The notes beneath the pieces were generated by a model. The model saw only the letters and a list, made by a program, of their open reading frames with translations, was not told where the DNA came from and made no database searches. This document shows positions 1 to 4,934 of a DNA stretch of 6,395 bases, piece after piece. The stretch covers positions 1 to 6,395 of the forward strand of contig JAWLBW010000279.1 of NCBI GenBank assembly GCA_041687475.1, in the 5' to 3' direction. How positions within the stretch are numbered: the first letter of the stretch is position 1; every line of letters begins with the position of its first letter. Source of the stretch: JAWLBW01 sp041687475. GTDB lineage: Bacteria; J088; JAWLBW01. Both the position numbers and the translations under genes were made by a program.

Positions 1-223
1 TGAGTGGTACCCATGTTTTGACGAACAACCAGTGTACCCCAGGCGTGCAGGCCTTGGAGCACGTGTTCGCTGGCACGCTGCTCGTACGACCAGTCGAAAT
101 CCAAACTGCGACGTGGGACTCCCCTCGTTTAAGCTCCCTGGTCCTCAACGAAAAAGCGGATATCATTGGACCTGTCGCAGTCCTCGGGTACCCTCGTCGC
201 AGGGCGCCGGGAACAGGGGCCGG

Positions 224-273
224 TGTCTGACAGTCTGACAGTCTGACAGTCTGATATAGTCTGAACGTCAGAC
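224..273. repeat. 8-bp tandem repeat (CAGTCTGA) ending in a hairpin
   Basis: The hexamer GTCTGA occurs five times, at 225, 233, 241, 249 and 259. The first four are spaced exactly 8 bp, and three full CAGTCTGA units lie at 231-254. The last copy (259-264) pairs with TCAGAC at 268-273 across a 3-base loop, so the array ends in a small inverted repeat. It lies about 60 bp past the 3' end of tRNA-Arg on that gene's strand. No T-run follows, so I do not call it an intrinsic terminator. Confidence 0.8.
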
Positions 274-292
274 CGAAGCCGCGCAGCTGACT

Positions 293-321
293 CTGGAATT
301 TAGGATCTGCGATCTGGGATC
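293..321. repeat. Heptamer tandem repeat, GATC type (copy 1)
   Basis: Read in sevens from 293, the sequence is CTGGAAT, TTAGGAT, CTGCGAT, CTGGGAT, followed by CT. On the opposite strand this reads as GATCCCA, GATCGCA and GATCCTA units. The same heptamers occur at 4746-4773, about 4.4 kb away. The array sits just past the 3' end of the tRNA-Arg gene. It is non-coding and resembles degenerate short tandem heptamer repeats of intergenic DNA. Confidence 0.7.
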
Positions 322-331
322 TTTCAAGAAT

Positions 332-408
<77 letters not shown>

Positions 409-454
409 AGAAATGCAGGAAAACGGAGGAGGTGGAGAGAGGCGGCCGCGCCGA

Positions 455-826
455 TCAGGACAAGGAGAGAATGCGCTTGACCGTACGGTTGACGTGCTGC
501 ACGACCTGGCCGACATTGGCCTGGCGGCTGAACAGCGTGCACAGCACCATCTCTTCGTCAATGCCGCGCACGGCCGTGCCGCCCTCGGTACCGAACACGA
601 GATTCAGGAAGAATTCGCCGTAGTTCAACTCGCGGGTGGTCATGTTGCCGGCGGCCAGCATTTCAGACGTCATGGCCGCAATGCGGTCGTTCGTGTCGCG
701 CTCGGTAAGCGTCGAGACGAGAATCAGGCCATCGGGGCTTACGATGGCGGCGCCGGTAATGCCCGGGTCGTCGTCGACGAGCTTTTCGAGGCTGCCTTGC
801 AGAATGTCGAGATCAAGTGTGGCCAT
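455..826 (-). CDS. Roadblock/LC7 domain protein
   Basis: This 123-residue protein is a single Roadblock/LC7 domain of normal length for bacterial members. Seen in the sequence: an N-terminal helix (about 5-18), a strand with the family-typical GAAIVSPDGLILVS (25-38), a central helix (46-61), two strands around FFLNLVFG and the VRGIDEEMVLCTLF segment (87-99), and a C-terminal helix (102-121). Bacterial Roadblock proteins such as MglB act on small Ras-like GTPases, or act as dimeric scaffolds in polarity and signalling. No GTPase gene lies beside this one, so the partner is unknown. The ATG start is set by GGAGG at 836-840, nine bases upstream, and by a good promoter at 850-878. The gene is likely transcribed alone or with the downstream tRNA-Arg. 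Family is confident; exact role is not. Confidence 0.9.
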   Translation of the reverse strand: MATLDLDILQGSLEKLVDDDPGITGAAIVSPDGLILVSTLTERDTNDRIAAMTSEMLAAGNMTTRELNYGEFFLNLVFGTEGGTAVRGIDEEMVLCTLFSRQANVGQVVQHVNRTVKRILSLS

Positions 827-849
827 GGGGGTCTGCCTCCAAGGGATTT

Positions 850-878
850 ACTATAGCGAAGCGGGTGGGGTGAGTCAA
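850..878 (-). promoter_or_regulatory. Sigma70-type promoter of the Roadblock gene
   Basis: On the minus strand, TTGACT (878-873) and TATAGT (855-850) are separated by exactly 17 bases. Transcription would start near 843, giving a leader of about 17 bases that contains the GGAGG site. The promoter lies between the terminator at 990-961 and the start codon at 826, so the Roadblock gene is an independent unit. Confidence 0.8.
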
Positions 879-960
879 GGAGGGAGAGGCTTTCACTTCC
901 CGGAAACAACACCTTGTTCACCTGCGACCGTCGTGTTCGTAGCCCTGTTCGTGCATCATG

Positions 961-990
961 AAAAACGGCGCCCTCAAGCGAGAGGGCGCC
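961..990 (-). terminator. Intrinsic terminator after the comM unit
   Basis: On the minus strand, a perfect 9-bp GC-rich stem (GGCGCCCTC, 990-982, with GAGGGCGCC, 975-967) closes a 6-base loop. It is followed by G and five Ts (965-961). It lies 86 bases past the stop of the 58-residue gene and ends transcription coming from comM. On the plus strand the hairpin has no T-run, so it works one way only. Confidence 0.9.
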
Positions 991-1038
991 GCGCCGTCCA
1001 ACCACTATGAAACACAGACCCGCCGGAAGATGAAGGGA

Positions 1039-1076
1039 ACACCGCACCTGCCGTCGGGTAACACACGGCACCTGCC
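1039..1076. repeat. Short direct repeat beside the small gene's stop codon
   Basis: A 14-mer ACACSGCACCTGCC occurs at 1039-1052 and 1063-1076, 24 bp apart and differing at one base. The second copy abuts the stop codon (1079-1077) of the 58-residue gene. Because the spacing is a multiple of three, the same residues would be encoded twice if the stop were read through. I see no signal for that. Confidence 0.55.
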
Positions 1077-1253
1077 TCAGACCGGCTCGGCTTCCTTGCG
1101 GGTCCGAACCTGAAGTTTGCCGTCGAGCGGCAGCGCGTTGAGGTAGATGTTCAGCGAGCCGTCCTTGTTCTCGAAGGCCGAACCGATCTTGGTCCAGATC
1201 GACTTGTCCTTCGTCTTTCCCGCATTCTCCTGAATCGCGAAGACTTCCAGCAT
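1077..1253 (-). CDS. Small conserved-looking protein, 58 residues, function unknown
   Basis: The ATG at 1253 is preceded by a near-perfect Shine-Dalgarno AAGGAGGTG (1269-1261), with GGAGG nine bases from the start. The GTG at 1259 is only three bases away and less likely. The protein has no signal peptide or membrane segment. Its core (about 18-50) reads like a small beta-rich fold: SIWTKIGSAFENKDGSLNIY followed by LNALPLDGKLQVR, with a charged, Pro-ending tail. I recall similar small hypothetical proteins (W-T-x-I/V-G-x-A-F-x-N-x-D-G-S motif) in related bacteria, without a known function. It is the last gene before the terminator at 990-961. It follows the four-helix-bundle gene by 99 bases and could have its own weak promoter in that gap. 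The strong ribosome site suggests high translation. Confidence 0.8.
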   Translation of the reverse strand: MLEVFAIQENAGKTKDKSIWTKIGSAFENKDGSLNIYLNALPLDGKLQVRTRKEAEPV

Positions 1254-1352
1254 GTGCACTCACCTCCTTCTGCGGATGTATCCGATAAACGCAGTGAACG
1301 AACACTCCTTGCGTACCCTGTAACCATGCAACGGGACGCTGCCCGGGCGCGC

Positions 1353-1841
1353 TTATTTCGAACCGGGCACCCTGGGACGCGAAACCTTTCTCGCCGGCGC
1401 GGGCAAGGTCGCGATGCCCCCGACAGCCGTTTCCTGCCCCCAGGCGTCGGCGTCGATATCCGGCGACAACTCGCCGGCTTCTTCGGCACGAAAAAGCATG
1501 CGCTTCAGCAATCGCAACACCTCCTGCGAACAACCTCGTTGGCGCTGCAGCAGAAAATCGCTTTCAGGCAGATCCAGCATTTTCATGCGTTGGGCCACCC
1601 GCAGCCACTGCCCCAGCTCTTCGGTCGCTCCGTGCGCTTCTTCGAGATAAGGAATGAAGGACGTGTAATTGCGCGTCGAACAGCCTCGCACCACAGCCGA
1701 AAGTGCATTGGAAACCGCCTTCTGCATCTGGTCGCCGATGACCGGCCGGTCTTCGGGGGCAAGCGAGCGGGCAGCGGCGAACACCTCGAGCGCCAACTGA
1801 TCCAGCGAGTGATAGACGTCGAGCTTCCTGTAATCTCTCAT
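1353..1841 (-). CDS. Four-helix-bundle protein (S23/IVP-like) with C-terminal tail
   Basis: I place the start at the ATG at 1841. GGAG at 1852-1849 lies seven bases upstream, and the residues that follow (MRDYRKLDVYHSLDQLALEVF) match the usual N-terminus of the 23S rRNA intervening-sequence/four-helix-bundle family. An upstream GTG at 1919 would overlap comM and lacks support. The product has 162 residues; typical members have about 115-130. Helices are visible at about 8-27, 32-53, 58-88 and 94-122. They are followed by a tail (about 127-162) rich in Pro, Arg and Ala that is probably disordered. The usual S-x-x-x-N-I-A-E-G stretch is here NALSAVVRGCS, so the member is divergent. Family members form pentameric bundles of unknown role. 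Start lies 13 bases past the comM stop, implying co-transcription and perhaps a linked function. Confidence 0.8.
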   Translation of the reverse strand: MRDYRKLDVYHSLDQLALEVFAAARSLAPEDRPVIGDQMQKAVSNALSAVVRGCSTRNYTSFIPYLEEAHGATEELGQWLRVAQRMKMLDLPESDFLLQRQRGCSQEVLRLLKRMLFRAEEAGELSPDIDADAWGQETAVGGIATLPAPARKVSRPRVPGSK

Positions 1842-1854
1842 CGGCTTTCTCCTC

Positions 1855-3387
1855 TCAGGACACGAAGGTTCGGTCAAGCGTACGGTATTGAATTGCTTCA
1901 CTGATATGCGCAGATTCAATACGTGAACTGCCTTCCAGATCGGCGATGGTTCGGGCGACCTTGAGTATGCGGTGGTAACCGCGGGCGCTCATGCCCAGGC
2001 GATCTACGGCACTCTCAAGCAGGCGTCGGCTTTCATCGCCCACCGCGCAGACCTCGCGCATCGAACCGGGGGCGAGCTGTGCGTTGCAGTGAATCTGCGA
2101 GCCGTCGTAACGCGCTCTTTGCACGTGCCTGGCCGCTTCGACCCTGGCGCGTATGGCCGCGCTGTTTTCACCCGTTTCGTCGGAGCTCAGTTCGCGATAC
2201 CGAATGGCCGGCACTTCGATCTGAATGTCCATTCGATCGAGCAGCGGACCGCTCACCCGGCTCTGATAGCGTTGTATGTTGACGGCCGAACAGGTGCAGG
2301 TATGCTGGCTGTCGCCGAGAAACCCGCAGGGACAGGGATTCATGGCCGCCACCAGCATGAAGCGGGCCGGATAGGTCAAACTGATGGCCGCGCGACTGAT
2401 GGTAACCTGTCCGTCTTCGAGCGGCTGGCGCATCACTTCGAGCACGCCCTTCTTGAACTCGGGAAGCTCGTCGAGAAAGAGCACGCCGTTGTGCGAGAGG
2501 CTGACTTCGCCCGGGCGAGGCACGCCGCCGCCCCCGATCAGACCGGCATCGCTGATGGTGTGGTGCGGCGACCGGAAGGGTCTTCGGGCGACCAACGAGT
2601 GATATTTGCCCAGCAGTCCGGACACCGAATAAATCTTGCTCGTTTCCAGAGCCTCGTTGAAGCTCATCGACGGCAGCACCGTGGGTATGCGTTTCGAGAG
2701 CATGGTCTTGCCGCTGCCGGGCGGGCCGATGAGTAGAATGTTATGCCCCCCGGCGGCCGCCACCTCGAGCGCGCGCTTGGCGTGTTCCTGCCCCTTCACG
2801 TCGGAGAAGTCGACGTCGTACCGCGAACTTTCGGCGAAAATGCGCTCCCGATCGACCTGCACGGGGTCAAGCTCGGTGTCGCCGTTCAAAAAGTCGACCA
2901 CCTCACGCAGCGTGCGAACGCCATAGACCGGCAGCCCCTCGACCACGGCCGCCTCGGCCGCATTCTCTTCGGGTACGATAAGCGCAAGGTCCTTCCGTTT
3001 ACCTACCGCCACCGCAATCGGCAACACGCCGCGTACGCTTTTCACGTCGCCGGTCAGTGAAAGCTCGCCCAGCACGACGTAACGGGTCAGGGCGTCGAAG
3101 GGAATTTCGCCGTTCGCAGCCAGAATGCCGATGGCGATGGGCAGGTCGAAGGCGGCGCCCTCCTTTTTGACATCGGCTGGTGCGAGGTTAACGGTAATAT
3201 GGCGTTGGGGATACTGATAGCCGCCATTCTTGATCGCCGACTTGACCCGTTCCTTGCTCTCGCGAACGGCCCCTTCGGGCAACCCTACCGTCGCGAAGGC
3301 AGGCAGCCCGAAGGCAATATCGACCTCGACATCTACGAGATACGCGTCGATTCCAAGTACGGCTGCGGCAAGGGTTTTGGCGATCAC
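1855..3387 (-). CDS. comM: YifB/ComM family Mg-chelatase-like AAA+ ATPase
   Basis: This complete 510-residue protein has the usual family length. The N-terminal ChlI-like/Lon-fold domain (about 1-170) begins MIAKTLAAAVLGIDAYLVDV, as in ComM. The AAA+ core follows: Walker A GPPGSGKT (221-228), Walker B LFLDE (303-307), sensor-1 Asn in the AAMNPCPCG segment (347-355), an arginine-finger type LLDRMD (382-387), and a C-terminal helical domain with the LGMSARGYHRILKVARTIADL stretch. Cysteines 352, 354, 364 and 366 could bind a metal, as in many homologues. ComM is a hexameric helicase that drives branch migration of incoming single-stranded DNA during natural transformation, in the cytoplasm. The start is GTG at 3387, with GGAG at 3398-3395 seven bases upstream. 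It heads an operon with the four-helix-bundle gene. Its presence alone does not prove competence. Confidence 0.97.
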   Translation of the reverse strand: MIAKTLAAAVLGIDAYLVDVEVDIAFGLPAFATVGLPEGAVRESKERVKSAIKNGGYQYPQRHITVNLAPADVKKEGAAFDLPIAIGILAANGEIPFDALTRYVVLGELSLTGDVKSVRGVLPIAVAVGKRKDLALIVPEENAAEAAVVEGLPVYGVRTLREVVDFLNGDTELDPVQVDRERIFAESSRYDVDFSDVKGQEHAKRALEVAAAGGHNILLIGPPGSGKTMLSKRIPTVLPSMSFNEALETSKIYSVSGLLGKYHSLVARRPFRSPHHTISDAGLIGGGGVPRPGEVSLSHNGVLFLDELPEFKKGVLEVMRQPLEDGQVTISRAAISLTYPARFMLVAAMNPCPCGFLGDSQHTCTCSAVNIQRYQSRVSGPLLDRMDIQIEVPAIRYRELSSDETGENSAAIRARVEAARHVQRARYDGSQIHCNAQLAPGSMREVCAVGDESRRLLESAVDRLGMSARGYHRILKVARTIADLEGSSRIESAHISEAIQYRTLDRTFVS

Positions 3388-3419
3388 GGCATTGCTCCGG
3401 TCGGGTTAGCGTGCCGCGA

Positions 3420-3448
3420 ATATAAAACGCCTTGTTCGGCGATGTCAA
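3420..3448 (-). promoter_or_regulatory. Strong sigma70-type promoter of comM
   Basis: On the minus strand, a perfect -35 TTGACA (3448-3443) and TTATAT (3425-3420) are separated by 17 bases. The expected transcription start is near 3412, giving a leader of about 25 bases to the GTG start of comM. Just upstream, 3449-3475 is very T-rich on this strand (runs of 6, 4 and 4 T), like an UP element. The hairpin at 3472-3491 borders it. Confidence 0.85.
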
Positions 3449-3471
3449 CAAAAAAGAAACAAGAAAAGTAA

Positions 3472-3491
3472 AATACCCGATTCTGGGTATT
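3472..3491. promoter_or_regulatory. Inverted repeat upstream of the comM promoter
   Basis: AATACCC (3472-3478) and GGGTATT (3485-3491) form a perfect 7-bp dyad around a 6-base spacer, centred about 36 bp upstream of the comM -35 box. It could be an operator or a weak hairpin. On the minus strand it is followed by TTTAC-TTTTC, a poor T-run, so a terminator for transcription entering from the right is possible but weak. Confidence 0.45.
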
Positions 3492-3496
3492 CATAT

Positions 3497-3511
3497 GTTA
3501 ACGACGCTAAC
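3497..3511. repeat. 15-bp quasi-palindrome GTTAA-CGACG-CTAAC
   Basis: Six of seven base pairs match around the central A at 3504. It lies 5 bases beyond the dyad at 3472-3491, upstream of the comM promoter. The two together may form a composite protein-binding region. Chance is not excluded. Confidence 0.35.
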
Positions 3512-3619
3512 AGAATGGCTTGATATTTTTGTTGGGAATAACAGACCGCCGCCTTCCACCACGAGCGTCGCCCGGGGCGATCGTTTGCCTTCCCGAGGAA
3601 GGGGAATCAGACAACACCA

Positions 3620-3645
3620 CGAACCCGGCCCCCATGTCGGGTTCG
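3620..3645. repeat. 8-bp stem hairpin CGAACCCG/CGGGTTCG
   Basis: CGAACCCG (3620-3627) pairs perfectly with CGGGTTCG (3638-3645) across a 10-base loop. Neither strand shows a following T-run, so this is not an intrinsic terminator. It may be part of a structured RNA or a regulatory site in the gene-free region. Confidence 0.45.
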
Positions 3646-3830
3646 GCTTCCGCTCCCTTCATGCACCACCGGGTGCCGAAGCCCCCCAGCCCCGACCTGC
3701 CGGGCAGCATGCCTCTGACTTTCCGGCCTCGCCTGTTCCTGCCCCGGCCCTTGCCGCAGCCGATAACGGGGCGCATAGCGCGACTGCGTTCTCGATAAGC
3801 GGTAGTCCAACGGCGAGTCGAGAAAACATC

Positions 3831-3855
3831 AATAATGAATGGATCATTCACTATT
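3831..3855. promoter_or_regulatory. Palindrome TGAAT-GGATC-ATTCA (site 1), operator-like
   Basis: The arms AATAATGAATG (3831-3841) and CATTCACTATT (3845-3855) match at ten of eleven positions around GAT. The core TGAAT-N5-ATTCA (3836-3850) recurs at 3911-3925. The form resembles operators of dimeric repressors of the TetR/FadR kind, but no regulator gene is present here to confirm it. Confidence 0.5.
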
Positions 3856-3905
3856 GCAGCGCAAATATGGACGCCGCCTCAGGCCGAAGCGCTCATTGGC
3901 CCTAC

Positions 3906-3930
3906 AAAAATGAATGGGGTATTCATTTTT
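3906..3930. promoter_or_regulatory. Palindrome AAAAATGAAT-GGGGT-ATTCATTTTT (site 2)
   Basis: A perfect 10-bp inverted repeat (3906-3915 and 3921-3930) surrounds GGGGT. Its core TGAAT-N5-ATTCA is the same as site 1, and the two centres are 75 bp apart (about seven helical turns). The A-run before and T-run after would also suit a weak two-way terminator, but the stem itself is AT-rich. I favour a protein-binding site. Confidence 0.5.
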
Positions 3931-4188
3931 GCGCTTTTCCCCAAACCGTTCCGGCAATCGACATCCAAGGCCCTGTTCCGGCCTGCAAGCCCCTTCGCGG
4001 TGAAAATGAAGGCACCCCCCGCCCTTCGCGACGGCCGAAATCTCCCCTGAAAAGCCCCCGGTTGTCCCGGCAGTTCCAGGCTCCGTAGCTTATCGGTTGA
4101 ACGTAAGCGCGATGACTCGTCCTTCTCGTGCGCCGGTATCGAGGAATGGGATAGGACACCCTGTAATCCGGTAAGCGACGACCGGCAG

Positions 4189-4692
4189 TCACCCCCGCAG
4201 CATGACCCCATAGAGAATGATGACCAACCCGATGGCAAAGCCCACCTGCAGGTGGCGCTTCATGCCGCCGATGACCTTGAGACATTGGGGGCATTTGTAG
4301 GCGTCGGCCGGGTCATCGGCGTGGGTGGCCACGTGGGCGATGGCGCCGGGCACGACGCGAAAGGTCACGAGCAGCACGACCACCAGAATGGCGCCGACGA
4401 GCCCGAGCTTTTCGACCAGTGTGCGCCCCTGGGGTGTGCCCCAGAAAGCGGCCTCGGCCGCATTCCACACGAAGAAGATGCGGTACAGACCGGTCACGAA
4501 AATGGCCACCACCGAAACCCACACCACCCACAGAAAGCGGCGCAGCAGTACAGGCACGTAACGGGCGCGATCGCGCAAGGCCACGTTGGGCATCGCGGGC
4601 AGAAGCACGAACAGAATGTAGGAGATGCCGCCGATCCACGTGACGACCGAAACGATGTGCGCCCACAACATGATACGACTGACCCAATCCAT
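4189..4692 (-). CDS. Four-helix membrane protein, CopD/HemJ-like
   Basis: This 167-residue integral membrane protein shows four hydrophobic segments: about 7-32, 53-75, 93-118 and 148-165. A His (12) in the first segment and the WIGGISY motif after it resemble CopD-type and HemJ-like membrane proteins. In those families such residues bind heme or copper; this assignment is tentative. The loop between helices 3 and 4 (119-147) contains His120, His124, a CPQC pair (Cys134, Cys137) and His147, which could bind a metal. The ATG start at 4692 has GGAG at 4703-4700, seven bases upstream, and a TACAAT box at 4743-4738. It is transcribed divergently from the rhomboid gene. The nearest downstream gene on its strand is comM, 800 bases away, so it is probably monocistronic. 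Function in copper uptake or porphyrin handling is possible, not shown. Confidence 0.75.
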   Translation of the reverse strand: MDWVSRIMLWAHIVSVVTWIGGISYILFVLLPAMPNVALRDRARYVPVLLRRFLWVVWVSVVAIFVTGLYRIFFVWNAAEAAFWGTPQGRTLVEKLGLVGAILVVVLLVTFRVVPGAIAHVATHADDPADAYKCPQCLKVIGGMKRHLQVGFAIGLVIILYGVMLRG

Positions 4693-4737
4693 TTCCGTGC
4701 TCCCTGTACTTCTTGCGGTTAACGGGGTGAACGGTTC

Positions 4738-4743
4738 ATTGTA
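4738..4743 (-). promoter_or_regulatory. Probable -10 box of the CopD-like gene
   Basis: TACAAT reads on the minus strand at 4743-4738, 45 bases before the start codon at 4692. The hexamer 17 bases upstream (TGGGAT, within the heptamer repeats) is a poor -35. The call rests on the -10 match and its repetition on the other side of the spacer. Confidence 0.4.
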
Positions 4744-4745
4744 GC

Positions 4746-4773
4746 GATCGCAGATCCCAGATCCCAGATCGCA
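4746..4773. repeat. Heptamer tandem repeat, GATC type (copy 2)
   Basis: Four adjacent heptamers read GATCGCA, GATCCCA, GATCCCA, GATCGCA. The same units lie in the opposite orientation at 300-321. The array sits directly inside the left arm of the 12-bp inverted repeat. Confidence 0.8.
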
Positions 4774-4792
4774 AACCCGGAATCGGCGGCCC

Positions 4793-4859
4793 GGTTGCCG
4801 GTTGCCGAGTTCCGCATCCGCGCTTCTTGTCGTTCCGCGCTCCGAGTTCCGCGTTCCGC
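4793..4859. repeat. Heptamer tandem repeats, GGTTGCC and GTTCCGC types
   Basis: GGTTGCC is repeated twice (4793-4806). A GTTCCGC occurs at 4809-4815, and then GTTCCGC, GCTCCGA, GTTCCGC, GTTCCGC follow in tandem (4832-4859). All have a 7-bp period like the GATC array next to them, although the unit sequence changes. No gene is encoded. Confidence 0.7.
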
Positions 4860-4920
4860 GTTTGTGTTGTTTTCGGTTGAAAGGCGACCTCTCTGCACCA
4901 CCGACCGCGTCGGTTGCCGC

Positions 4921-4926
4921 TACAAT
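4921..4926 (+). promoter_or_regulatory. Probable -10 box of the rhomboid gene
   Basis: TACAAT at 4921-4926 would give a transcription start around 4933-4935, at or next to the GTG start codon. The mRNA could then be leaderless or nearly so. No convincing -35 lies 16-18 bases upstream. The call is tentative. Confidence 0.35.
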
Positions 4927-4934
4927 GAAGCGAC

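Larger units (their letters stand above)
1..331. other. Gene-poor stretch left of tRNA-Arg, no recognisable gene
   Basis: Open frames here are short. Two plus-strand frames are open from the window edge to about 230-246, and a minus-strand frame starting at an ATG near 168 runs off the left edge. None gives a protein I recognise and none has a convincing ribosome binding site. A minus-strand frame ending near 145 finishes in a plausible-looking tail (RFFVEDQGA then stop), but its upstream part looks non-coding. The stretch could be the end of a neighbouring gene, a decayed gene or plain spacer. Its only clear structure is the 8-bp tandem repeat (224-273) and the heptamer run (293-321), listed separately. 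Confidence 0.4.
3449..4188. other. Long gene-free region with several dyads
   Basis: About 740 bases lie between the comM promoter and the end of the CopD-like gene. Open frames exist on both strands (for example 3432-4088 plus and 3851-3507 minus), but they lack ribosome sites. Their predicted proteins are low-complexity, rich in Pro, Arg and Ser, and resemble no family I know. The region holds the 7-bp dyad at 3472-3491, a quasi-palindrome at 3497-3511, a CGAACCCG/CGGGTTCG hairpin at 3620-3645, and two TGAAT-N5-ATTCA palindromes (3836-3850, 3911-3925). It may contain an unrecognised small RNA or a regulatory region, or be the remains of a lost gene. No tRNA, tmRNA, RNase P or SRP RNA signature was found by eye. 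Confidence 0.5.
4735..4929. repeat. 12-bp inverted repeat bounding the divergent spacer
   Basis: CGCTACAATGAA occurs on the minus strand at 4746-4735 and on the plus strand at 4918-4929, a perfect 12-bp inverted repeat with 171 bp between the copies. Each copy contains TACAAT, a good -10 box, facing outward toward the CopD-like gene (left) and the rhomboid gene (right). No good -35 box lies 16-18 bp behind either copy. The space between the copies is filled largely with heptamer repeats. Confidence 0.65.

Noticed and set aside
413..856. 147-residue plus-strand open frame
   Set aside because: Antisense to the Roadblock gene, which has a promoter, a ribosome site and clear domain similarity.
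1077..1079. Stop-codon readthrough or selenocysteine at the end of the 58-residue gene
   Set aside because: The repeated codons beyond TGA come from a simple 24-bp direct repeat, and no selenocysteine-type hairpin is evident.
739..1533. 264-residue minus-strand open frame
   Set aside because: It overlaps three better genes and the terminator in another frame, and its composition is Arg/Ser-rich without any family features.
1842..1919. Upstream GTG start (1919) for the four-helix-bundle protein
   Set aside because: It would overlap comM by 65 bases and add 26 residues not seen in the family, while the ATG at 1841 has a good ribosome site.
1972..2736. 254-residue plus-strand open frame
   Set aside because: Antisense shadow inside comM, where the minus strand has Walker A, Walker B and full-length family similarity.
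3507..3851. 114-residue minus-strand open frame starting inside palindrome site 1
   Set aside because: GTG start without Shine-Dalgarno, low-complexity Arg/Gly-rich product, and no family recognised.
3906..3930. Intrinsic terminator at palindrome site 2
   Set aside because: The stem is AT-rich and weak, no gene ends nearby on either strand, and the core is shared with site 1, which has no T-run.
3432..4088. 218-residue plus-strand open frame in the gene-free region
   Set aside because: It starts antisense to the comM promoter, lacks a good ribosome site, and is rich in Pro/Ala/Arg/Ser. The repeated NEW-I-H-C segments come only from the two palindromes.
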